From contig NC_087064.1 of NCBI RefSeq assembly GCF_963678635.1, positions 54,022,684 to 54,086,683 on the forward strand: DNA of 64,000 nucleotides, written 5' to 3'. How positions within the stretch are numbered: position 1 is the stretch's first letter; each line of letters opens with the position of its first letter. Made by a program: the position numbers and the translations under genes. Shown here one piece after another: positions 10,218 through 22,070 of the stretch. The notes under the pieces were generated by a model that did not search any database, had not been told where the DNA came from, and was given only the letters and a program-made list of their open reading frames with translations. The DNA is from Symsagittifera roscoffensis. Its lineage: Eukaryota > Xenacoelomorpha > Acoela > Convolutidae.

Positions 10218-11077
10218 ATGGGTATTTTTTGTCTAATTGAACTTGTCCTTGATATCGTTCAAGTTCTGCTTGATATTCAGAATCTGCAAAGACTTGAAAA
10301 CTTATTTTTTTTGTCTGTGTTTTTATTTCTTATTAGATTTAGTCTGAGTAACTCGTTTTTACAATCGTCGGGATTTAGATGTAAAAGTCTTTCAATTTAC
10401 TCTGGTAAAATGATTCGTGATCAAGTCGGTTTTTATTTCCGTTGGAAACTTGTGAACAATGTACTTTCTTTTCGGAAAATGTTGCTGTAAACTTATATCC
10501 TGTGACTGTTGTTGCTCGGGCTTTTGAAAACAATGTTGCTATTACATTTGCAGTTTCTATAGCTTGTGGTTCTGTTTCGCATTGTGTTACTTGATTTATT
10601 GCATATTTGTGTAGTGTTTTTGTTCGTTTTCTTCACAATCATGCTGTGCGTTACTAATAAATCCTGAGGTCCTGTGCGAGGAGATAGATTTGTGTTTTGG
10701 TCGGAAAATATTGAAAAAGGGTGTGTTGAAAAGTTAATATTTTTAGAATGTGGGTTATAAAATGTTATGTATCCCATTGTGTTTTTTGTATATCTTTCGT
10801 ACTTATATATTACTTCAGTTGTTTTAAATGGTGGTGGTAGTGATTGAGCTGTTATATTTGGTGGACTTAATGGATAGGGGTGTTCTAAATTTTTATTAAG
10901 TTTGACTGTTATCTCAAACTTTAATTGAGGACTGTTTTGTTGGAGGATTTGAACGTTATGTTGTCGGATATCTTCTTGGATGTCTTGTCTATATTGTAAT
11001 CTATTGAGTGCCCAACTGTGGTGTCGGTGGCTTTCGTGATGTGTTCCGAGTAATGGGGGAGGTGCTTTGAATGTGTT

Positions 11078-11836
11078 TCAATCTAATCGTAGGTGTATAT
11101 TCGTTGATTGTTCTCTGTATCGAGCATCGAGGTTATTTGGAAAATTTAAGGGGGAAAATGATGATGATATTTGACTTATTGATGGTGTCGAGAGGAGTGA
11201 TAATGTTTCTGGTAGGGATGATAATGTTGTATCTGAGGAAATATCTATTGGCTCATTTACTAAGTTTGGTTCTCCTTGTGAGTAAGGTTGTGTTGTCCAA
11301 TATGGTAATCGTTCGGTGGTGTGGGGGGGGGAGTTAAAAGGTTTTTCACGGATTTGTTCGGATGTTGGTGTTGAATCTAGATAGTCTGAAGGCAGATTTG
11401 GTGTGTTTTGTTGTGAATTGAGCGTAGGAGTGTCTGGTAATGTAATACTAGAGACTTCTGAGATTGATGGTGTTGGGGATTGAGGTATGTTAAAAGTAAC
11501 TCTGGAAGTTTGAACCTTTCTATTTCGTCTTGGGTGTATAATTTGTCTATTGACTTCAACTGTATTTTGATTTTGACTAATGTGCATTAGTCGATTTACA
11601 TCTTGCTGTAATGTGGGGGACAAATTATATGTTGGTTCACTTAGGGATGCTTGTCGCTGAACCGGTTCTAGTGGTTCGGATAAGCGGGCGTGTCGTTCTT
11701 CGAAAGTGTACGGATTATCTTGAAAATTAATTCGTGAGGATGTTTTGGGTAGTTGTAGGTATGGTTGGGTTTTCTTGGGAAGATGTCGGTGAAGACTGTT
11801 TTGGTGGTGGTTGGTTAGCAATTTTGGAAATGTGTC
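11078..11836 (-). pseudogene. Element 1 Ser/Thr/Pro-rich N-terminal domain of the env-like ORF
   Basis: A 247-codon open frame (11821-11078), low in complexity and rich in Ser, Thr, Pro and Gln. It begins only at a TTG. The matching place in Element 2 (about 35048) has an ATG with the reading MSKTAYQQP, while Element 1 has ATT there, so the start has been lost, and a frameshift follows before the INFQDNPYTFEE segment. The ORF ends at TGA after HLRLD. Element 2 has the same TGA after LLRLD (34258), and the downstream frame (NTF.APPPLL) stays conserved in both. Either the domain is a separate protein, or the TGA was read through to join it to the glycoprotein region. Confidence 0.5.
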
Positions 11837-11904
11837 CGATTAATCTGTTTCTTAGTGGGAAGATTTATGTTTATTGTAATATTCTTCGATAAAAAAAATC
11901 AAAA

Positions 11905-12042
11905 AGATTATTGCTAAGGCGAATGTGACTATCGCCTTTTTTACACATTTTCACATTGTCATAATAAGGGATGATAAAAATGTGATGAAAATTACGAATA
12001 GTAAAAAAATATCTGTTCTGCTAAAAATTGTTTGTATCATTC
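11905..12042 (-). pseudogene. Small hydrophobic ORF between pol and the env-like ORF
   Basis: An ATG at 12042 opens a frame with two hydrophobic stretches (LLFVIFITFLSSLIMTM and IVTFALAIIFLIFFIEEYY), separated by one TGA, ending in KHKSSH. Element 2 has a homologous frame at about 35070-35210 (LVTFITFLVSLILTICKS), with a Cys codon where Element 1 has TGA. It may be a small membrane protein or a signal-anchor exon for the env-like protein. Function unknown. Confidence 0.35.
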
Positions 12043-12059
12043 AAGTAGACTTTGAATTA

Positions 12060-12869
12060 TCGTACCTGTGATTGTGGTCAATGATTTGGGAAAGTTGAAG
12101 ATATATTTCAGGGAGTAGAAAATTGAAAAATTATTGCAAAAAATTATTAAAAGGATTATTAGGACTTCAAAAAGTTCAATAAAAACTATTAGCAAAAAGT
12201 TAAATAGAATGAAAAATTTTCTGAAAAAATTATGATTATATTTTTTAAAGTATCGACTGTTAAAGAGAGAAGAATTTAAGAAATGATTCGTTCGTCGAAT
12301 TTTTTTGAACTTCTGGGGTGAAATTCAAGTGTGGTCGGATTATTTATTGATTTTTTGACAAGTGGGTTGAGTTTTGTGAAAAATTGTTGGAGGCTAATTT
12401 TATGGTGCTTGGGAGGTCTTCTTTGCTTTGTTTTTATTTGTTCGGTAATCTGGGGTATTTTTGAAATATTTGTACTTTAGGCCAAATGATTATGGTCCTT
12501 TTTTACTTCAGGCTAACTTGCCATTTTTGTTTGGAGGGTTTTTGACGTCTAAATTGGGAAAATATTGTTGATCTTTGCATTATTAGATAGACGAGGGTTG
12601 TAATATTATGGTGGTGTTTATTTTAGTTGTCAAGTTTTAGCAAGTTGCTTATTTTTGACCTGGAGGTTGTAAAGTTATAGTTATAGATATGCCTGGAGAT
12701 TAATATCTATCGGCTAGTAGGTTTGTGTTAGAGATATTGAAGGTGATGGATATGAGTGAATCCTATTGGCTGAATTTGAACTAAAATTGTTGCGTATGTT
12801 TCAGCATGTTATCTTGAAAATGTGAAAGTTTAAAATGATTTAGAAGTGTACGAATTATTGACTTTAAAA
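12060..12869. other. Element 1 spacer between pol and env-like ORF
   Basis: AT-rich, no conserved reading frame seen on either strand. The corresponding Element 2 spacer is about 35250-36001. It could hold splice or start signals for a subgenomic message, but I see nothing specific. Confidence 0.4.
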
Positions 12870-14382
12870 TCAAAGTTGTTTTTGAAATTCAACTTTCCTT
12901 ATTATTTTAGATTGTGGAATGAATGTTTTGTAATTTTTACGTGGTTGATTTCTAAGTCGTGATGATTCTCTATGTTTTGATTTTTCTATTTGTTCTTGTG
13001 GTAAGATTTTTTCTATTTTTTTCCTGTTTTTTCTTTCTTTTTGAGATATTTTTAGGTCTGGTGTTTTTGTATTTTTATGAGATGTGTTTTGTTTTTGATT
13101 TTGTTTATGATGAATGTTGTCGTTTACATTTATTTCTTGTTCTGTATGTGTACTGTTTTGAATAAATTTTAAACCTGTAAAAGAATTAAATTGAGTTATG
13201 CGTGTTCTTTCGGGTAGTAAGGTAATAAATTGTTACGATGTTGAACAATTTCTTTTTTGATTGAATCTGTGAGTTTGTATGTTACTTCAGTGGGTTTGGC
13301 AATTATTTGGTATGGTCCTTTTCGAAGTGGTTGTAATTTTTTGGAGATTCCTTTGTGTGTATTCAAATTAGGTATTAATACAAATGTTCCAATATTTAAA
13401 TCAGTGGCTGGCATAAAACGTCAATTAAATTGGCTGTTAATGTTTTGCCTTTGTAACAATTTCTTTGTTACTTTTTGGTAGATTTCATTGTGCTTTTATC
13501 TCTATTTAAAATCCATTCGGTATGTGTGCCGGAGGCTAATTTGAGAATTTGTGGGTGATGAAAATGATCTTCACCATGTGTGTGTAATGGTAGATTATAG
13601 CATATTGAATCTTTATATGGTTTGCAATGAACTTGTGCGTTTTTGTGAGCATTTGCTGTGAGCATAATTGATTTTGTTGGTTTTTGGTTAAAAACCATTT
13701 CATATGTCGACATTCCTAAAGTTGTCGTTATTTGTGAGTTGTATGATAAGGGAAATAACTTTACATCTGTTGACCATTCTGTGTATCGTGTATCATTTCC
13801 ATCAATGATATATCTAAGATATTCTTGTAATGTACGGTTCATACCTTCGACTAAAACGTTTGTCCAAGGTGCATGAGATGTACGTGGTTTATGTTTAATG
13901 TTGTATAAATGGCACAGTGTGATAATTTCGTTATTAGTAAATTCTGTACCGTTGTATGTAACTAGGATTTCGGGTTATCCGAATTTAGCTATCCAGTGTT
14001 CGTAAAATGTTGTGTAAGCATAATAAGCATTACAATGTGGAACTGAATTTAGTGCTAGATAGTGCGTAAATGCATCAACAATGACCATAATGTAGGAATT
14101 TCCTTCTGAGGATGGTGAAATTGGTCCTTTTGTGTCGAATGAAATTCTATGGTTGAAATATAAACTTTGCCCTTTAAAATCTATTTTCTGTGCTTTTTGT
14201 TTTTGATTTGGATAAGGTTTGTTCAATTGACATTTTATACAATCATTGCAGAATACTTTTATCCAAATTGGGGCATTTGGAAAAAAAAATAAATTTTTTG
14301 TGAAGTTCGAGTATGTCTTTTCTGATCCTGAGTGTCCTTTTGTAATTTGTGTATGGGAGATGTTAAATGCTATCAGTATCAT
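12870..14382 (-). pseudogene. Element 1 pol: integrase and basic C-terminal tail
   Basis: Minus-strand reading. The zinc-binding region keeps a His from GHSGSEKTY and the pair CNDCIKC. The catalytic core has ISFDTKGP (first Asp), VTYNGTEF where DNGTEF is expected, and LVEGMNRT (Glu). The second catalytic Asp is therefore Tyr (TAC for GAC). A TAA interrupts KFG*PEILV near 13974, where Element 2 reads KFGLPEILV. A GPY-like C-terminal module follows (KGPYQIIAKPTEVTYKL, about 13300), then a Lys/Gln-rich tail ending with QPRKNYKTFIPQ and a TGA at 12870. The matching Element 2 tail ends at 36002. This copy cannot encode an active integrase. Confidence 0.8.
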
Positions 14383-16483
14383 ACTTAAGGGAAGACAGGG
14401 AACTTTAGAATCATCTAATTGATATTCTAAAAGATCTGTATTTTTTTTATTGTTGTGTTATTAAATTTTCGGAAATATCGGATGAATGTTTTGTTTCCTA
14501 AAATTGTGGTATCAGCTTTTGCTGGTTCTGTTTTAAATTTGTGCCATGAATTGAGTTGTCTAATTACTGGGTCGAAATTTTGGTATTGTTTTAAAAGTTC
14601 AAGTGTAATTTTTTCTATTATTAGTTTCTAGTTTTGATAGGGGAATTGAGTCAAGTGGGTCATGGAGGTTAAAAACTTGATTTATTGTGTATTTTGAATC
14701 GTTTGTTTGTGGTCCTGATAAATTTATTTTGTCAGTCAAATTTTCTTTTTCAATTAATGGAAAAAGGTCTTTTTAATGCGGGTGTTGTTTTACTTTCTTT
14801 TGTTGAGTATTATTTTTTATCCATTGTGAGTATGGAATTGGTTTAAAGGTAGATGTACCTAATAAATCAACTTCATAGTGATTATTTTGGCAATCTAGGT
14901 AGAGTGGAAGATGTGTAGATTGTTTATTTGTGATTGGTCAATTTCAATTTTTACTGCGTATTTGCATTCTAATCGGGGTGATGTTTCATCTTTTTCGAGA
15001 TAAAATTTATTTTTTTTTGGTATTTCAACTGTAGTTTTTCGTAAAAGTAGTTCAGGTAGCGTATTTCTACTTAATGTATCTGGTAATGCAAGGTTTTTTC
15101 CTGCTGTCCAAACAATATGTAATTTCATTTTAATTAGTTCTATGATTAGGTTTTGATTTTTGTGTGAAAAAAAATACAATTGGTTCATGATCTGTAAATA
15201 AAACTGTTGAGTGTTTTGCTCCAAGTATCAGAAATTCGTATTCTGTAAGTGTGTAAATTATAGCTGTACATATCTTAGAGTAGAGTAGAGAGTCGTAGCT
15301 CGGCTTGTGTGAATAATCGTGAATTTGCTGATATAAGATTCATTTTATTTGTTCCACTATGTGATTGTAATAATGCTGCGCCAATGCCAAAATTTGAAGC
15401 ATCGCACATTGCGTAGAATGGTTGGTTTGGATCTGGAATTGTGTTCGAAATTTGTTCTGTCAAGAGTTTTTTATTTTCTTCAAATCGTGTTTGATGTTCA
15501 GTGGTCCATTCAAAATTATTTTGTTGTCTGAGGATGTTATAGAAAGGTCTTAATTATAATTGCATTTTGTAAACATATTTTCCTAAGAAATTCAACATTC
15601 CAAGGAATTCTTGGATTTTCTTTTTAATTGTAGGTGGTTGAAGTTTTTGAATTGCATCAATGCGTGATTTTAATGGAGTGATAGTGTTTCGTTCATTATT
15701 ATGTCCTAAAAATTCAACGCGTATTAAGAAAAAATGTCATTTACTGGGGGCTGCTTTCAGATTTTCGTTCTGAAGTATTTTTTGATATTGTTCCAAAACT
15801 GTAAACATTTTGTCTTTAGTTTGTGATTGCATGAAAACATCATCTAAATATGTGATTGCATTTTTCTTGAGTATTAGTGCTCTAAAAATTTTACTAATGA
15901 AAGCTGAAAAAGCTGCTGGTCCTATGGATATTCCATAGAATAATCGATTAAATTTGTATTGTTGATTTCCAATAACAAATTGTGTTAATCGTCGTGATTG
16001 TTCATCTAGCGGTATTTGATTGAAAGCACTGTTCATGTCTGCGGTTGTGAAGTAATAACCGTTTATCTTTGTTAAGAAAACTTGTATTGGTTCATTGGGC
16101 CAATTGCATTTTGATTCGTCAATTAGTGAATTGAGATATCTAGCGTCTAAAACTATTTTTAGTGATTCACCTTTTGCTAGAATAATAACAGGGTTGATGA
16201 AGGTATTACGTTTTGGTTGTTCTTCCTTATTTACTGGTGATATAATTTCGTATTGTTCTAAGATATCAAGTAATCTATTTACCTTGTCGTATAAGGAAAT
16301 CGGTACTTTACTTGCTCTTTGTTTTTTGAAAACTGCGTCAGGTTTTAATGGAAGGTTTAGTGATGAACTAATTTTTCCAACGTTAAGTTTTGATGTTGTG
16401 TAGACTGTTGAATATTTTAACAGTTGTTTTGCTAGTTTGTCAATTTCGATTTGTGTAATTTGTGAATGTTGGAAATTAAACAT
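14383..16483 (-). pseudogene. Element 1 pol: reverse transcriptase and RNase H
   Basis: The open frame 16483-15737 (248 codons) holds the RT fingers and palm: FTTADMNSAFNQIPL near residues 146-159, LFYGISIGPAAF at 181-192 and the YLDD box at 212-215, so the RT catalytic Asps are intact. After a stop at 15737 the thumb and connection continue in other frames (a TAA follows YKMQL near 15560). The RNase H start, FYAMCDASNFGIGAALLQ, lies at about 15275-15463, and the later segment AGKNLALPDTLSRNTLPE at about 15095 resembles the usual RNase H end. Three or more stops and frameshifts separate these pieces. Confidence 0.85.
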
Positions 16484-16501
16484 TGTTAAAAAACTTTGTT
16501 G

Positions 16502-17285
16502 TTATTTTGTATAATTTGTTATATTAAATGTTAATTTAAAATATGGTGTTTTTGTGAAATAATCTTTACTTCGTTTTTCATTACTTATTATATGATTTAT
16601 GGATAATTCTTCGTCAAGAATTGTTGATTGACAAATATCTAATAGTTGTAATACATTATTTACTCGGTATGCTACTTCATTTTTAGGTGAAGTTGTAGCA
16701 TTTGTTTTGCAATATACTAAAAGTCCTAAGGGTAATGTTATTTGATATGGTGTATTATTATACACGTGGAGTGAAATAATATCAGAATTTGTGTTTTTCA
16801 AGTTTTTTTTGGATGTGATTGTAATTTTGAAAAATTTGTGAATGGGTTTAAACTCGAAACCTGACATGAAAAGTTGTTGTTTGTTTTGACTTTTGTCATA
16901 CTGATGAACTTGTTTTAGTGAGAAGTTATATACATTTCCTGATAGTGGTTTCAGGTGTTTCCGTTCTTGATTATAAATGGGGTAAAATTTTGAGAAAAAT
17001 GGTTGTTGTTTGTTTAATCTTTGAAAGAATGTTAAGGCTGTGTTTTTCGTTTTTGTGTACTTATCTTTGATATGGATTTTACTATTTAGGATGTTTATTG
17101 TTGGTATATATTTAGTTATAAACGGTATACCAATGATATTGTGCTTAATATCAGTAATATGAAATGTTTGTTTGAATGGCTCGTTCAAAACCTTGTTTTG
17201 TTCCTTTGTTCTTGTGGGAACAAGAAATTGTTGGATTTTTCCATAAATTGATCCTTGTGCTGTTGCTAATTTACTAGATGTTTCA
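16502..17285 (-). pseudogene. Element 1 pol: C-terminal part of protease and linker to RT
   Basis: The 228-codon open frame 17188-16502 starts from a non-ATG codon and continues the protease of the previous entry after a frameshift. HNIIGIPFITKYIPTINI resembles the conserved C-terminal strand of retropepsins (hydrophobic-hydrophobic-G). A linker follows, ending at a TAA at 16502 where Element 2 has a sense codon in MNEQQKFLTIFNF. That TAA separates it from the RT frame. Confidence 0.6.
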
Positions 17286-17292
17286 AGAGGTG

Positions 17293-18681
17293 TTAAACTC
17301 GTATGCAGTGCTTTGATTTCATTCCATGTGGGAATATTAATGATATTTTAAATTCTGCTCCTGAATCGATTAAAAAATCAATTTCAAGATCTGGTGGTTG
17401 AAATTCTTTACTTCTTGGACTCTCTAGGAGAAATGGAATTGTCCAAATTTTTTCTCTCGGTTGTTCTTTTTGTATGTTTTGATTAATTTGTTTTGTGTTT
17501 GAGCTTTGTACTTCGTTTTTTTTATCAGGTTTAATTACAGTGTTATTTTCGTATACTTCTTGTGTAGTTCGTGTATTATTATTAATAGGTCTAGTATAAT
17601 AATTATGAAGAAGTTCCAATTGATTTTTGAATGTGTGTGAACTATAGGGTTGTTCATATATGATAGGTTCATAGTCGTTTTCGACTGTTATCATATTTAC
17701 TGAGATGGTGTTATCTGTATCACTTTCAGTATCTGTTGATTCACAATTAATGTGGTTTAATTGTAATTCATTATTTTGTGTCTTATCAATACCTGGGGGG
17801 TCTGAAGTTGTTTCTTCATTTGTTTGCACTTGATTGATTTGTCTTGGATGTTTTGGTGTGTTACTTCTGTATCGATGTTTAGAATCGGGGTAACGGTTAT
17901 TATTCCTATAGGGTGACTGGGAATAGTTTCTGTATCTATTGTTGTAGCTTGAGATTCTATTTTGTGAATTATTTCGTGATCTGTTATGATAGTTATCATT
18001 TGATCTATTATATGAGCTATTCCTTGATCTGTTGTTTGGATAGTTCTGATTTCGATTGTTGGAATAACTTCTATTCCTATTGTTTGAATAGTTTCTATTT
18101 CTGTTGTATGATGAATTTCGTGATCTATTGTTAGAATAGTGTCTAATCCTTGGGTTTGAATGGGAACTGGATGAAGAAATAAATTCTGTTGTGTTTGAAT
18201 TTGATCGTGAGTAGTTGTTTCTATTTTGGTTATTTTGACTATTCGATCGACTATATCTATTTTGTGAGAATTTTCGTGAGTTTCTTTGTTCGGGTGATCT
18301 ACCTCTATAATTGGAGTTATATGGTGATTGATTTCTTGAATTATTTGAGTTGCCTAGAAGTGGTTTTTCAGAGCTATTAATACTGTATATATTCTTGTTT
18401 GGTAGCTTTTGATCTTTTTTCGTATATTGATAGAATGACTTATTTGGTTCTTTGTGCTTTTGAGGTTTATTCTGATTGTCTTGTTGTTTTTGTCTACATT
18501 CGGCAATACTGTGTCCGTATCGTCGGCAATACTTACATAATTTCTTCAAAGATGGTTTGCCTTTAAAGTTTGGATTCTTTTCATAAATGTTTAATATTTC
18601 AGTGATTTTTTCAATCAGGCCTGTATCTGATCCTTGTATGTTATTTTTTTTGTGTAGTATTTGTTTCGATCCGATTAACAT
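17293..18681 (-). pseudogene. Element 1 gag nucleocapsid with zinc knuckle, RS/RN-rich domain and protease active site
   Basis: A 462-codon open frame. CKYCRRYGHSIAEC at residues 49-62 is a perfect CCHC zinc knuckle (C-x2-C-x4-H-x4-C). Residues about 110-290 are a long Arg/Ser/Asn/Tyr-rich tract with short repeats such as SNNRNRSY and NRSRNSSYNR, unusual in length for a nucleocapsid and expected to bind RNA. Near the end DFLIDSGAEF is the retropepsin active-site motif D-S-G-A. A frameshift after it sends the rest of the protease into the next open frame. In Element 2 two knuckle Cys codons have become stops. Confidence 0.8.
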
Positions 18682-20438
18682 ACTGTAGTTTTAGATTTTT
18701 TGTTTCTTCAAGTTTCATTGTGATTTCTGCTTATTCTAGTTTATCTACTAACTTTCTAAAATCTAAATCGGGTTCTCGAATTGAGGAATGATGAGACGCT
18801 CTCTTTTTTATAGCTACTTTCCTTAACTGAGGTGTTAAGGTCATCATTAAAATTTCTGTCATTTTTGTGTTTTTGTAATCATGTGTATTGAGTGAATATG
18901 CTTTTCGAACTAGTGTTTCGATTCGTGCTAATTGTTTTATTGTTTCATTTGGTCATCTGCGATATTCGTTGCATAAAACTCTTTGATGTTGTTTGTTTCT
19001 TTCAGAATCAAACATTTTTGAAAATTCTTGTGTGAATCGTTTCCAATCTGATTTTATGTCTATGGGTAGTACTGAAAACCATTTTTGGGCTGCGCCATCA
19101 GGTGATGTTTGTATTATTGCTGTGCGTCTATGTATCCAATTTTGATGGAGTGGCGTATTAATTGGTTCGGGTCCTATACTGCATTTAGGTAATCTTCTAC
19201 TGAGTATTCAGGGTCTGTTACTGTGAATACCATTATTAGTTTATTGGATGTTATTGACGATCCTCCCATTAAATATGGATTCATCGTCATTCGGAGTGAC
19301 TCTGCGGCGTTTGGTATTTGTGAGATATTTGTAAGTTGATTTTTTGTTATTTCATGTTGTTGTAGGTAATCTGGTAGCGGTATTTCATTTTGCATTTGTA
19401 TTGGTTGGTAAGAACTCATAGTCATTGGGTTTCGTGATTGTATAGGTTGAAAGATTGTGCGTTAATTGGGTTTTGTATATGCATTGGTTGTTGATTCTGC
19501 ATATCTGCTGGATTTTGTGGGTAAATCTTCATATTTTGGGATGGTTGAGATTGTCGCGGTCTTTGTGTGCAATATTCTTGTGTACATGGTGCAAAAATGT
19601 CTGGTTGATGATAATTATCATCATCAGATGATAAGTAATTTGTGTAATAAAGTGTTTGTTGTTTATTCCTATTTTATTGAAAAAATGGGTAATTTTCACT
19701 ATTATCCTGTGGAGGGTGTGGATTTTCTTGGAAATTTACTGAATTGGTCGATGTATTTGGAAGATTTCAAAATTGTGAACATATGTGGTTTAGGTTCCGC
19801 ATATTTTTTCGGGGGGGGGGGGGTTAATTTGTTTTTGATTGTTGTACATAATTATAGTTGTGTTCTGCAAAAGTGTTTCTTGTGAACGTTTTTCGTGTTT
19901 TTGACGGTTCTGACATTGGTATATATGTCTGATAGTCCATATGTGAATATTTTGGAGCAACCGAAGGCTTAACGGTCGATTGTAAGGTTACTAGTGGTAG
20001 TGTTGTATTTGTATTTTTCGGTGTTGTGAGGTTTGGACGTATTGGTGAGGTACTTTGTTGTGTAGTTGTTACTGTTGTTTGAACTATTTCTTCATTTATG
20101 AAGTGTGATGGTGTTTGAATATCTTGCTGTGTTAGATTTCTAGTTCCATTGAGATTTTCATTATGTATAACTGTTGAATTTAAGCTGTTATTTCGTGTAT
20201 CAGGTAAAAATGTTAAATAATTTAAAGGTGTTGCATCAATCGTTAGTGGTGTAATTTATACATAATCTTTGTGAAAAGATATTGTACTTATTGCTTGACT
20301 AGAGATATCCGCTGGAATTTTTAAAAATGCTGAATGAGACCATTCAGGATCCCAAACGTAATCTGATTGCTCTGCAATGACAGTGTCGTCATTTGTACTT
20401 TGGGGTCTAAAGGTTTTTCTTGCTTGTTCAAGTATCAA
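18682..20438 (-). pseudogene. Element 1 gag: N-terminal and capsid regions
   Basis: An ATG-containing frame at 20438-20256 starts the gag-like protein. The capsid part is readable across frames from 19425 (MTMSSYQPIQMQNEIPLPDY) through FTVTDPEYSVEDYLNAV and then AAQKWFSVLPIDIKSDWKRF, typical of the retrotransposon gag fold, to LDKLE and AEITMKLEE near 18730, where CAA has become TAA. Several stops break it. The homologous Element 2 region is 41584-43560. A run of 12 or more G (about 19810) lies inside and probably shifts the frame. Confidence 0.65.
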
Positions 20439-22070
20439 TATGTCTAATTGGTTGATTTTAATTGTATAGATGTACTGGTGTGTGTTTATATACCTTTTTT
20501 ATTCTTCTTTTTTCTCTTTTTGATGAGTTTGAAGTTGTTTCTGAATCGGAAAAATATAACTGATCATGGATTGGGCAATTTTTATTCACTAATTCTGTTA
20601 ATGTGTATAGTGCGTCTAGACTACTGACTTCTTTTTTTGTGTTATCTGTCTTTGTTTACTTATAACTTTTCTTTTTATTGTTTGTCGTTTTGTTCGAATG
20701 TATCCAACTGTTTGTGTATGCGGGGTTATTACAAGATCGTATTTCTGATTGTCTATTTCACAATTGTGTAATACGGTTGTTTGTTTATTTCTTAAATTTT
20801 TCAATGACATAAGGTTTAGGATGAGGGACGCGAGAAGTTATAAGTGATTTTAATTTTCCTAGACTGTTAGTCCTTACAATTTTTTTTTTGGTTAGCTTAA
20901 CCTGGGTCTTTTTGTTCAGGGTTGGAGAGAAAAGTATATCGATTCCGAAGAATGATTTTTACTTTCTCGTGGCTAGTCTAAGTTAAGGTGTTAATTTACT
21001 TAATCTTACTTAGGGGTAGTGATTGTGTTCAAGGATTGGAGAATAGTAAATCGATCCACAAGGTTCAGGTATAATTGGAACGCAAGTAGTTCGTTGGATA
21101 CTATTTTAAATTTACTAACTTTAAGATTTATCCTGAGTCAGGTAAGAGGAGGGTTCAAGTGAAGGATGAATAACCGGAGTTCTTCACTGTTTAGCCTAAT
21201 TTGAATGGTTAGCGTGATTAAAAATTTCTATTAGTCCTGGGTCTTTTGAAAAGGTTGGGTAGTGAATCGACGTTTGAGGTCGTTAGACACTTGATAAGTA
21301 GGTGGGGGAGAACAAAATTGTTCTTTCTGATCCAAGAATAAGACTTGATGATCAGAATTTAAAATTTATAAGATAAAAAACTGATCTAGATCCAAGGAAA
21401 TCCTTGATGATCTGGTTTAAGATTAAATAAAATTAAGTTTAAAGTAATTTAAATTTATTTGGTAAAAGGTTTTAGTTTTTGATGATATTAGTTGATTTAT
21501 GATTGCTGTTATGTTTACGTGATGAAGCTGGAACAACAGGATGATTTATAAAAAACTAACAATTTATTGTCATGCTACTAATTTTTATTTTTGTTTTCAA
21601 TAAAATTTTTTCAAATATGTTTTATATATTACTGCAGAATTGGAGGTAACGATTTGAGATGATTTTATCAATCGTAATTGTACAATAATAATTTTATCTA
21701 GCGCCTGTAATAATCATTGAAGATTTCCTTCAAGGATTTTATGTTTGCAAATGAAAATCTAAATTCATTGCTAGTAAGATTCTAAATATAAAAGTTTGCG
21801 TTTGGCTTTTGCCGTACGACCATGAAACTAAATGGTAAGTTTCTATGTAGTCGTATGTCGTCTCTTGCCCGAGGTCTTTTTCCAATACCGGGTGGTTCTC
21901 GTATTGTGCGGAATAGCGGCTCTGATCTATTGAGTCGTAGAGACATTTCAATTAAGTTATTGTCGTGTAACATTTTGAAAATGTTTTGTCTATTTTCTAA
22001 TCTATTTTTTGTTAAACCTAAGCTATTTTGTTTTTTAAGGTCTTTATTCGAGACTTATGGTCGCACCAGA
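20439..22070 (-). promoter_or_regulatory. Element 1 5' leader with primer-binding site
   Basis: This is the untranslated leader between the 5' LTR and gag. GGTCGCACCA (plus strand, 22059-22068) reads like a tRNA 3' end. Its complement on the minus strand is the candidate primer-binding site, separated from the LTR by GA. The same GTCGCACCA plus GA precedes the Element 2 LTR at 62568-62578. I cannot name the tRNA. The part 21140-22070 aligns with 61655-62578. No conserved protein frame. Confidence 0.7.

Larger units (their letters stand above)
8404..10830 (-). pseudogene. Element 1 env-like glycoprotein region, disrupted
   Basis: The fragments in minus-strand order are 10777-10493, 10095-9910, 9946-9761, 9688-9488, 9248-9060, 9133-8777 and 8601-8404. 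They carry several Cys residues and N-glycosylation sequons. A Cys-rich block with CKTDQGYCDP followed by TIVWFP is the most distinctive motif. The place after pol and the secreted-protein look suggest an envelope-type glycoprotein. The C...TIVW...C pattern recalls class III-type fusion glycoproteins of negative-strand RNA viruses, but that comparison is from memory and weak. I could not place a signal peptide or the terminal membrane anchor. A 283-bp internal duplication (9935-10217 copied to 9088-9370) and frameshifts break it. Element 2 has the homologous region at about 31900-34000. Confidence 0.5.

Noticed and set aside
12959-13165. Hydrophobic plus-strand ORF that looks like a membrane protein
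   Set aside because: It is the antisense shadow of the Lys/Gln-rich pol tail on the minus strand.
17913-18134. Cys/Tyr-rich plus-strand ORF
   Set aside because: Antisense shadow of the Arg/Ser/Asn repeat in the Element 1 nucleocapsid.
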